Assembly (NCBI GenBank): GCA_013393545.1
Contig: JABXHG010000206.1
Coordinates: forward strand, 1-8,821
Origin: Alteromonadaceae bacterium
GTDB lineage: Bacteria > Pseudomonadota > Gammaproteobacteria > Pseudomonadales > Oleiphilaceae
Direction of reading: 5' to 3'
DNA: 8,821 nucleotides
Every line of letters begins with the position of its first letter. The stretch's first letter is position 1. Of this stretch, positions 1-4,831 are shown piece by piece. Below the pieces are notes generated by a model that saw only the letters and a list, made by a program, of their open reading frames with translations, did not search any database and had not been told where the DNA came from. The translations under genes and the position numbers were made by a program.

Positions 1-133
1 GAGGAAGGGGTACAAAGGCGTTAAATCAGCCACGAAGAGTAATTGGTGTCAAAAAGAGGTAGGAAAACTGCGGGAAAATGATGATCAAGTGCACAAGGAG
101 GAGGGGGGCAGAGAGGATAACAAGAAGTTTAGA
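1..133 (+). promoter_or_regulatory. Degraded copy of the tRNA-fMet promoter region (unreliable sequence)
   Basis: This stretch has no gene and is strikingly purine-rich. It aligns by eye with the DNA upstream of the right-hand tRNA (about 8622-8753). The stretch at 83-132 matches 8714-8752 and onward with conserved blocks such as TAACAA and AGTTT, and CTGC at 68-71 matches CTGC at 8689-8692. The bases facing the right-hand -35 box TTGACA are GGTAGG (58-63), so no usable promoter remains. Most differences replace C or T by A or G. That pattern suggests poor base calls at a contig end rather than a natural sequence, so nothing here should be read as a functional site. Confidence 0.5.
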
Positions 134-210
134 TGCGGGGGGGGGAAGTCTGGTAGCTCGAGGGGATCAAAAGACGAAGGTAGTTGGTTCGAATCCAGCC
201 CCCGCTACCA
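134..210 (+). tRNA. Altered tRNA-fMet copy (pseudogene or low-quality sequence), CCA encoded
   Basis: The 77-nt stretch can be laid on a standard bacterial initiator tRNA without any gap. The acceptor stem (GCGGGG, 135-140, with CCCCGC, 200-205) is perfect, the 1-72 pair is unpaired (T·T), the T-stem/loop (183-199) is intact, and the 3' end is ACCA (207-210). An unpaired 1-72 position is a hallmark of initiator tRNAs, where it is usually C·A. Between T8 and C48 about ten positions depart from the expected initiator sequence, nearly all pyrimidine to purine. They destroy the anticodon stem and leave an apparent anticodon CAA (168-170) instead of CAT. It is therefore either a dead copy or a genuine tRNA-fMet gene misread near a sequence end. 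A terminator follows directly, as expected for a real tRNA locus. Confidence 0.7.
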
Positions 211-213
211 ATT

Positions 214-254
214 AAACGAAAAAAAGGCCAGCTTTTGCTGGCTTTTTTTCGTTT
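214..254. terminator. Strong intrinsic terminator after the tRNA
   Basis: GCCAGC (227-232), a TTTT loop and GCTGGC (237-242) form a 6-bp GC-rich stem. It is flanked by seven A's (219-225) and seven T's (243-249), and extended by AAACG (214-218) pairing with CGTTT (250-254), with one A bulged out. The T-run after the stem on + terminates the tRNA transcript; the matching A-run makes it potentially active on the minus strand as well. Confidence 0.9.
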
Positions 255-281
255 GAGGGGTGAAGAAACTTGAGCCCTCAA
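253..281. promoter_or_regulatory. Inverted repeats before the toxin-antitoxin genes (possible operator)
   Basis: TTGAG CC CTCAA (270-281) is a perfect 5-bp dyad. The same CCCTCAA arm (275-281) is also complementary to TTGAGGG at 253-259. The element lies between the tRNA terminator and the antitoxin start, where type II modules carry the site bound by their own antitoxin. I found no convincing -35/-10 pair around it. The operator role is inferred from position and symmetry only. Confidence 0.35.
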
Positions 282-336
282 CGTCTAAGATATGAACGGT
301 GAGCATTGCCCCCATAAGCGCTTCGGAGCCAATGTA

Positions 337-561
337 ATGCGTATACAGGAACTAATTGATGAGGCCAACGCACTGCCAGTCGATGAGCGAGCAGTCGTTA
401 TAGAATCGTTACTCAAAAGCCTGAACCCCACCGAAAGCACCATTGATGACAAATGGGCTGCTGTGGCCGAAAAACGCTTGGCCGAGCTGGATACTGGCCA
501 GGTTCAGCCAGTATCCGGGGAAGAGGTTTTCAGCAAAGTCCGGAGTAGGCTGACCAAATAA
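337..561 (+). CDS. Antitoxin, addiction-module component family (about 74 aa)
   Basis: This is a small acidic protein of the addiction-module component type that neutralises a RelE/ParE-like toxin and usually represses its own operon. The N-terminal helix (MRIQELIDEANALPVDERA) and the central LLKSLNP segment are typical of the family, which is normally 70-80 residues. The C-terminal part (AEKRLAELDTGQ, then the VSGEEVF segment) is the expected toxin-binding tail. The chosen start at 337 has GGAG (325-328) eight bases upstream. An in-frame ATG at 292 would add 15 residues that do not fit the family and has no clear ribosome site. The stop codon shares its last A with the ATG of the toxin gene (TAATG), so the two are translationally coupled. 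The family assignment is by recognition of the sequence and was not checked against a database. Confidence 0.85.
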   Translation: MRIQELIDEANALPVDERAVVIESLLKSLNPTESTIDDKWAAVAEKRLAELDTGQVQPVSGEEVFSKVRSRLTK

Positions 562-851
562 TGGACTATACATTTCACCCCGCAGCGGAGGCGGAACTTA
601 GCGAAGCTGTCGACTATTACGAAGCTATTCAAACGGGGCTTGGTGCTGACTTCGCTGCAGAAGTTGAACAGGCTGCAATCCGCGCTGCCAAGTTTCCAAA
701 AGCCTGGAGCTTTATTCGCAAACCGGTCAGACGCTCACTAATCAAACGCTTTCCCTATGGAGTTCTCTACGTGGAGCGGCCGCAAGGAATACTGATCCTT
801 GCCGTTATGAACCTTCACAGAGAACCTGGTTATTGGGAGAGTCGGCAGTAA
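561..851 (+). CDS. Type II toxin, RelE/ParE family (96 aa)
   Basis: This is the toxin partner of the preceding antitoxin. The fold signatures are visible in order: N-terminal FHPAAEAELSEAVDYYE helix (about residues 5-21), the basic segment RRSLIKRFPYGVLYVE (about 58-73) and the C-terminal strand ending with HREPGYW (about 86-92), a motif found in many RelE/ParE toxins. The length is normal for the family. RelE types cut mRNA on the ribosome and ParE types poison gyrase; sequence alone does not show which applies here. The start overlaps the antitoxin stop by one base, the classic order with the antitoxin first. The pair lies next to a tRNA gene and beside decayed genes, typical of stabilising modules in accessory DNA. 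It appears intact. Confidence 0.88.
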   Translation: MDYTFHPAAEAELSEAVDYYEAIQTGLGADFAAEVEQAAIRAAKFPKAWSFIRKPVRRSLIKRFPYGVLYVERPQGILILAVMNLHREPGYWESRQ

Positions 852-1023
852 AATTCGCCTGCCCCCTATTTCCTTTGATCCACGACTCGAGCAAGCAGGG
901 TTGGGAGATACCAATATTGAAGTAACCGCGACAGAACCCCAACAACCATTTTTAAACCGCGCACATGAACCAGTAAGCAGCCGCGCATTCCAGATAGTGA
1001 TCCTCGAGATTTGTGGTTAAACG
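852..1023. other. Intergenic DNA with no recognisable feature
   Basis: No coding sequence, terminator or repeat could be supported here. A 61-codon open frame on the minus strand (866-1051) has no recognisable protein character and overlaps the better-supported short ORF downstream of the WYL gene. Confidence 0.5.
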
Positions 1024-1125
1024 CTACAAGATCCCCGACCAGAAATTGCATGCTGACAGGAAATCTTCAGCCGGGTTCTGCTCTAAAAGCTCGCACTTCT
1101 TGCGCAGGGTCGTAAGATAGGCCAT
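1024..1125 (-). CDS. 33-aa ORF behind the WYL gene, possibly a truncated gene start
   Basis: It begins 6 nt after the stop codon of the WYL-domain gene on the same strand. It would make a charged peptide beginning MAYLTTLRKKCELLEQ, which looks like a natural protein start. It runs 33 codons before a stop, too short to identify. The tight spacing suggests it was the second gene of an operon with the WYL regulator and has lost its remainder. The frame then ends in sequence without further coding character. No strong ribosome site is present (GTGG just ahead of the ATG), so translation would depend on coupling. It could also be chance; no function is claimed. Confidence 0.3.
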   Translation of the reverse strand: MAYLTTLRKKCELLEQNPAEDFLSACNFWSGIL

Positions 1126-1131
1126 CCACTA

Positions 1132-1671
1132 TTAACGTCGGTTAACGCGCTCTAGCCCTCGCTTGAGCGTGCTCTCGATTTCTTTCTTCAGCCAAACCGG
1201 CTGAAGAATATCGCAATGCACCGCCTGCGCCGTCAGCCACCAGCGCAAATCCTGGGTATCACCGACAGTAACGGCAATCTCGAACGTATCCTCATCAATT
1301 TCTGTCGTGATCTGATCAAAACCCAACGGGGATTCCATCAGGTGATTAAGCGCCGGTTTGTCGCAACGCAGCTTCAAATACACCGGCTTATCTGACTTCA
1401 GGATCCCCATGGCACCGGAGTGGATGTATAGGTCCAAATCAAAATCTTCCGGCCGGTCTACGGGCTCTTCCAGAAGTTCGCCCGTCGTGGCCCGGTGAAG
1501 CACCAACTGGCGAATGCCCTCCCGGCCGTCGATGGTGCCAATCAGGTACACATTCGGGTCCCGGAAAATGAGCCCTAAGGGGTGCACGGTAATGGTTTCT
1601 GGCTCAGGCCATTTACGAGCCTGATACGTCAGTTGGCACTGGTATTCCCGCAGCAATGCTTCGGTGACCAT
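1132..1671 (-). pseudogene. WYL-domain regulator, N-terminally truncated (about 180 aa left)
   Basis: The product matches the C-terminal two thirds of WYL-domain transcription regulators. It begins inside the WYL domain (VTEALLREYQCQLTYQARKW), followed by the core strand VHPLGLIFRDPNVYLIG, and ends with a region resembling the WCX extension (ITTEIDEDTFEIAVTVGD, then the tryptophan-rich DLRWWLTAQAVHCDILQPVW). Complete members are about 300 residues with an N-terminal helix-turn-helix; none is present. In this frame a TAA stop lies just upstream of the earliest possible start (TTG at 1713), and the DNA beyond encodes a different protein on the other strand. I give the ATG at 1671 as the nominal start. 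WYL proteins bind ligands or nucleic acid and often regulate defence or stress operons, but without its DNA-binding part this copy is probably dead. Confidence 0.7.
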
Positions 1672-2410
1672 GAGCATCAACACGGTGGAGTTTGACCTGA
1701 GCCAGGTGCTCAATTACCCGATCACTGTGCGAATCAATGGCTGGCACTCGGATCAGCCACTGCACTGGGCCAGTTTTAATGATGACGGCCTGGTGGCCGA
1801 AGGGATTTTCCTGGAGGCGCCCGGGCTGCCACTTTTTACGCTGGGTGATGACAAAGGCCAACGCCTATGCGATGCCATTCCCGGTGACGTCAACGCCATT
1901 TGCACCCTAATGCCGGCCATGGACTTTCAACTGGCCCAGGCCTGTGCCGTTTCGGCTGCCGCCAGGCAATTAGCCAGTGACGCGCCGTTACTGTTTCTGC
2001 TCGCTGTCGATCACGCCCGCCAGCAACCATTATCGGTCGAAGCATTCGAGCAACTTTTGGCGCTTAAACGCTCGGAGATTCTAAGCGCTACCGGACTACC
2101 AGGCAGAAAATCCCTGGCTCGTTTGGTTGGCCGCCTCCAGCTCTCGCCAATGATGCCCTGGGAGCTGGACGATGTTCATCGGGCTTTACAGCAACCCGGT
2201 TTCCTTACCCTGCTGCGACATCATCCGGAGGTTCACCTAAACCATCTGCGCTTGCTGTTACGTGTTCAACGCCCGTTGTGGCAAGGCATGCTTTGTTTGG
2301 TAAACGAACACACCCAGGCGGCGGATTTAAGCTGGACCTGCCGGATGATCCGCGACACTTTGAATCTTGCCGGCGGCAACGAGCGGGTGAGGCGCTGGGT
2401 GAACCTCTGA
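1670..2410 (+). CDS. Hypothetical protein (about 246 aa), possible N-terminal half of a PcfJ-like protein
   Basis: I do not recognise this protein with confidence. It opens with a beta-rich part (residues about 1-70, including NYPITVRINGW and the LPLFTLGD segment), then turns into a mainly helical, leucine- and arginine-rich region (about 75-246). The helical part resembles the segment that precedes the catalytic-looking C-terminus of PcfJ-type proteins, with a typical MIRDTLNLAG helix near its end; if so, it has lost that C-terminus. This likeness is a weak impression. The ATG at 1670 (or a GTG at 1664) has no clear ribosome site, and the start overlaps the truncated WYL gene head-to-head, leaving no room for a promoter. 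Codon use looks like real coding sequence throughout. Confidence 0.5.
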   Translation: MSINTVEFDLSQVLNYPITVRINGWHSDQPLHWASFNDDGLVAEGIFLEAPGLPLFTLGDDKGQRLCDAIPGDVNAICTLMPAMDFQLAQACAVSAAARQLASDAPLLFLLAVDHARQQPLSVEAFEQLLALKRSEILSATGLPGRKSLARLVGRLQLSPMMPWELDDVHRALQQPGFLTLLRHHPEVHLNHLRLLLRVQRPLWQGMLCLVNEHTQAADLSWTCRMIRDTLNLAGGNERVRRWVNL

Positions 2411-2455
2411 TTACGATTGGCGCTTTTTTCATCAATGCATCTTTTCTATTCATAG

Positions 2456-2680
2456 ATTGTTGAACGTGCTTTTGGGACACGGAACAAGCCGAAATTCGGT
2501 ACTTTTGAGAAAGAACAGGAGCATTCAAAAAACCGCCGTTTTCTGATACACGCGTGGCCAGACAAAAGATGTGACCCGAGATCGGGATACTGGAGGCCCG
2601 AAAAGGCTAAAGATCCCAAGGATCAGTTAAAGGCTATTCGTCCGTGGACTGCGGTTTCTGAAATCAGATACGGGGCATAA
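2456..2680 (+). pseudogene. Start-less open frame (about 74 codons), possible gene 3' remnant
   Basis: The frame is open from just after a TAG at 2453-2455 to the TAA at 2678-2680, with no ATG, GTG or TTG near its beginning. The predicted peptide is rich in charged residues and aromatics (ERAFGTRNKPKFGTFEKEQ at its front, RRFLIHAWPDKRCDPRSGYW in the middle, RPWTAVSEIRYGA at the end). That composition looks protein-like rather than random, but I cannot assign a family. It may be the C-terminal piece of a gene whose front was lost. An open frame of this length can also occur by chance. Confidence 0.25.
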
Positions 2681-2833
2681 CCAACGGCTTCACAGCTATC
2701 GATTTTCCGACGCTTTGCGACCTTGTCGGACAACTTATGGTGCCAGCTTCCGGCCACTTTCTAATTACCTCTGCTCTTCCGGTCTAATAGAGGAAACCTC
2801 CAGAGTTGGGGTGGCCCTCCGGAGGCGGAGGCC

Positions 2834-2860
2834 TCAGGTTCGAATCCTGACTTCCAGCAA
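2834..2860 (+). tRNA. 3' half of a tRNA (T-arm and acceptor strand), 5' half missing
   Basis: TCAGG (2834-2838), loop TTCGAAT (2839-2845) and CCTGA (2846-2850) form a perfect 5-bp T-stem with the universal GGTTCGAATCC core. It is followed by CTTCCAG and CAA where an acceptor strand and CCA end would lie (one base off CCA). Upstream, 2790-2833 is GC-rich but no matching 5' acceptor strand, D-arm or anticodon arm is found, so this is not a working tRNA gene. Fragments of this kind are often left where an integrative element used a tRNA 3' end as attachment site. The LysR gene ends 14 nt further on, so this may mark the right edge of the accessory region. Confidence 0.45.
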
Positions 2861-2873
2861 CTAAAAACCAACA

Positions 2874-3755
2874 CTAACCGCCGCTATCCAGATAGGCTTC
2901 CAACTCATCGGCCAGCCAGCCTACCACGGCGCCACCTTGGGCTTGTTCCGATTCCAGGGCGCTGAATACCTTCCACCAACGCGCGCTGCGGTGGTGGATG
3001 GTTTTTAGCTGCCCTTTCCTCAGCGCCTCCGCGATTAACGGTAACGGCAAGTCTGCCCAGCCGGCGCCGTCCATCACCGCATCCCGTATCAGCTCGTACT
3101 GGGTAAAGGCCAGATAGTTGGCGGTTTCCGGTGAGTCGGCCACCAGCACGGAATCCTGCATGTAGGCAAGGGTGATTTCGGTGTGGCTGATCAGATCATC
3201 CTGGGTTACCCGCTTCAGTTGGCTAAGCGGATGCTCAGGCGCAGCCACGGTCAGCATGCGCACGTCGGCCAGCTCGCGGAACCATTGGTAGCCCTCACTC
3301 ATCAATTCCGGCATCAGGCCATAGGCGACATCCACCGACTGGTTGCGAACCAGCGAGGGCAGTTCTCGCGGAGGGGCAAGATAGATCGACAGGCTGGTTT
3401 GCGGAAACCGCTGTTTCAGGCGGCGCAGGATGTCTCGCCACACAGCCTCGGGAATGGAATCGTCCCGGGCAATGCGCAAGACCGATTCGGCGCCGCTCAG
3501 ATGATGCTGACAGCGGGCCTGTATCTGGCCGGCGACCTGATCAAAGCGGCGGCAGTCGGTGAGAATCGACTGGCCAACGGTCGTCAAATACAGCTGGTTA
3601 CCGCTGCGTTCAAACAACTCAACCCCCAATTCGTCCTCCAGCGAGGCCAACACAGTGCTGACCGTAGTCCGGCTGCGGTTCAGCTCGCGGGCGGCTGCGG
3701 CAACGCTGCCGTTCCGGACCACGGATAAAAAGGTTTTAATCTGGGAAGTTTTCAT
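2874..3755 (-). CDS. LysR-family transcriptional regulator (293 aa)
   Basis: This is a DNA-binding regulator with the standard LysR layout and length. The N-terminal winged helix-turn-helix (about residues 3-60) includes AAARELNRSRTTVSTVLASLE and the following ELGVELFER stretch that leads into the linker helix. The periplasmic-binding-like effector domain spans about 90-290 (for example VLRIARDDSIPEAVW at its start and SVDVAYGLM in the middle). It is transcribed away from the CDF-like gene, the usual position of a LysR regulator relative to its target, and the 93-bp gap between them holds a perfect dyad. The effector is not predictable from the sequence. The start at 3755 gives the canonical MKTSQIKTFLSVV opening, with a weak ribosome site (GAGACAGG) upstream. 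Confidence 0.9.
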   Translation of the reverse strand: MKTSQIKTFLSVVRNGSVAAAARELNRSRTTVSTVLASLEDELGVELFERSGNQLYLTTVGQSILTDCRRFDQVAGQIQARCQHHLSGAESVLRIARDDSIPEAVWRDILRRLKQRFPQTSLSIYLAPPRELPSLVRNQSVDVAYGLMPELMSEGYQWFRELADVRMLTVAAPEHPLSQLKRVTQDDLISHTEITLAYMQDSVLVADSPETANYLAFTQYELIRDAVMDGAGWADLPLPLIAEALRKGQLKTIHHRSARWWKVFSALESEQAQGGAVVGWLADELEAYLDSGG

Positions 3756-3848
3756 GCCTGTCTCATTGCGCCGGATTTTCCGTCGCTCAGCGACTCACGC
3801 CTTCGCGATAATGCCGATAATATGGCCGGCAATTCTCAGGAGGTCAAA
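3756..3848. promoter_or_regulatory. Divergent regulatory region with LysR-type dyad
   Basis: The 93 bp between the LysR gene and the CDF-like gene must serve both. It contains the perfect dyad GTCGCT C AGCGAC (3782-3794), a reasonable candidate for a regulator site though not an exact T-N11-A LysR box. Two GATAAT hexamers (3807-3812 and 3816-3821) could act as -10 elements for the rightward gene, but no good -35 is spaced to either. A near-ideal ribosome site AGGAGG (3838-3843) lies five bases before the transporter ATG. Confidence 0.45.
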
Positions 3849-4622
3849 ATGTTTACTTCTCTGGCGCGGGAAAATATGGCGCTGACATTATCTGCGGCCG
3901 GTGCGGGCTTGTTTGCTGTCGTCGGTATTGGCTGGGGGCTTTGGGTGGATTCCCTGGTCATTCTTTTCGATGGCGCTTATTCACTGATCAGCCTGGCGCT
4001 GTCCCTGCTTTCTCTCTATGCCGCTCGCCTGGTGCATCGGCCAGCAACAGAAGACTACCCGTTTGGTCTGGGTGCGGTGGAGCCGATGGTGATTGCGGTG
4101 AAGGGTCTGGTTATTGCCCTGGTATGCGTGCTTTCACTGGCCTCTGCAGTGGTTTCGCTGCTGCAGGGTGGCCGTGCTGTGGCTGCCGATATGGCCATGG
4201 TGTTTGGTGCGGTGAACGTGGTGGGCTGCCTGGCCGTGTGGGTGTATCTGCGCTGGTCCAGCTTTCAGAACAACTCCGGCCTGGTCAGGGCCGAGCAGCG
4301 CCAATGGCTGATGGACAGCGCCCTGAGTGCTGCCGTGATGATCGGCTTTGCCGCCGCCTGGATACTGGAGAAAAGTCAGTGGTCAGAGCTGGCAGTTTAC
4401 GCAGACCCGGTGATGATGCTGGTGATCTCGGTGTATTTCATGACCGTGCCGGTGAAGATGATTCTGGAGTCCGTGCGTGAGTTGCTGCTGGCGGCACCCT
4501 CGGAAGATGCCATGGGCGATATCCAGGATACCCTGGAAGATCTCGGTTTGAATTCGGATAACGTGAAAGTAGCCAAATTGGGACCGAACCTGCTCCTGGA
4601 AGCTCGTATGGTCAGAATCTGA
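3849..4622 (+). CDS. CDF-like cation transporter, C-terminus probably frameshifted (257 aa as read)
   Basis: This membrane protein has the six-helix plan of cation diffusion facilitators, which export divalent metals such as zinc by proton antiport. Predicted helices are at about residues 10-32, 35-60, 79-105, 115-134, 152-172 and 184-203. The helix-2 pattern (SLVILFDGAYSLISL), YPFGLGAVEPM and the helix-6 start (YADPVMMLVIS) fit the family. Of the four residues that usually form the transport metal site (Asp/Asp in helix 2, His/Asp in helix 5) only two are present by my alignment: D41 and D156, with S45 and Q152 at the other two places. The start at 3849 is chosen for its AGGAGG site; an in-frame ATG at 3822 would overlap that site. 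The cytoplasmic domain breaks off at 4622, and coding-like sequence continues in another frame. Confidence 0.8.
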   Translation: MFTSLARENMALTLSAAGAGLFAVVGIGWGLWVDSLVILFDGAYSLISLALSLLSLYAARLVHRPATEDYPFGLGAVEPMVIAVKGLVIALVCVLSLASAVVSLLQGGRAVAADMAMVFGAVNVVGCLAVWVYLRWSSFQNNSGLVRAEQRQWLMDSALSAAVMIGFAAAWILEKSQWSELAVYADPVMMLVISVYFMTVPVKMILESVRELLLAAPSEDAMGDIQDTLEDLGLNSDNVKVAKLGPNLLLEARMVRI

Positions 4623-4780
4623 GAGCAGCCGCACCGGACACAACCACGCCCAGCGAATTGCTCTTTGCATCCAAGAAAGAGGCGGACGAGCGTGACAAAA
4701 TGCTGGAGTTGGCCGAAGAGCTGCGGGAGTTCCTGGTTCGCCGGGTGGATGGCTTGAGCGAAGACATGGCTGATCAGTGC
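4619..4780 (+). pseudogene. Frameshifted C-terminal tail of the CDF-like gene
   Basis: In the frame two bases on from the main ORF, the DNA after 4619 reads as a hydrophilic helical tail (for example ASKKEADERDKMLELAEELR and then FLVRRVDGLSEDMA) of the kind expected for a CDF cytoplasmic domain. It has no ATG before codon 4700, so it is best explained as the same gene after the loss of one base near 4605-4622, or a sequencing error there. The natural end is unclear: the frame runs on into the antisense of the neighbouring ATPase gene, so family similarity can be followed only to about 4780. Confidence 0.55.
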
Positions 4781-4785
4781 GCCGT

Positions 4786-4821
4786 GGCCCCTGGTCTGGG
4801 GCCATTAGACAACAATTGTCT
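4786..4821. terminator. Paired hairpins between convergent genes (possible terminator)
   Basis: GGCCCC (4786-4791) pairs with GGGGCC (4798-4803) over a six-base loop. Directly after, AGACAA (4807-4812) pairs with TTGTCT (4816-4821) over a three-base loop. They lie between two converging genes, where a two-way terminator is expected, but neither stem is followed by a proper T-run, so efficiency is doubtful. Confidence 0.35.
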
Positions 4822-4831
4822 TGTTAAGGTT

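Larger units (their letters stand above)
2411..2873. other. Gene-poor stretch with remnants
   Basis: No complete gene lies in this 463-base interval. It holds an open frame without a start codon (2462-2680), a short dyad TCCGAC (2706-2711) facing GTCGGA (2725-2730), the palindrome CCTCCGGAGG (2816-2825) and the 3' half of a tRNA (2834-2860). Together these suggest a scar of past integration or deletion between the accessory region on the left and the conserved genes on the right. Confidence 0.5.

Noticed and set aside
1..210. Diversity-generating retroelement or deaminase hypermutation as cause of the left-end changes
   Set aside because: No reverse transcriptase or deaminase gene is present, and changes at both C and T toward both A and G do not match either mechanism.
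866..1051. 61-codon open frame on the minus strand after the toxin gene
   Set aside because: No family resemblance, no good ribosome site, composition unlike the neighbours, and it overlaps the better-placed 33-codon ORF behind the WYL gene.
2704..2732. TCCGAC/GTCGGA dyad considered as an integron attC-like site or terminator
   Set aside because: It lacks the conserved AAC/GTT core sites of attC and has no T-run; a 6-bp stem with a 13-base loop can arise by chance.
2590..2857. Possible intron-split tRNA: CTGGAGG (2590-2596) can pair with CTTCCAG (2851-2857)
   Set aside because: The seven-base match includes a G·T pair and is not followed by a D-arm or anticodon arm; no group I or II intron core was seen. 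Likely chance.
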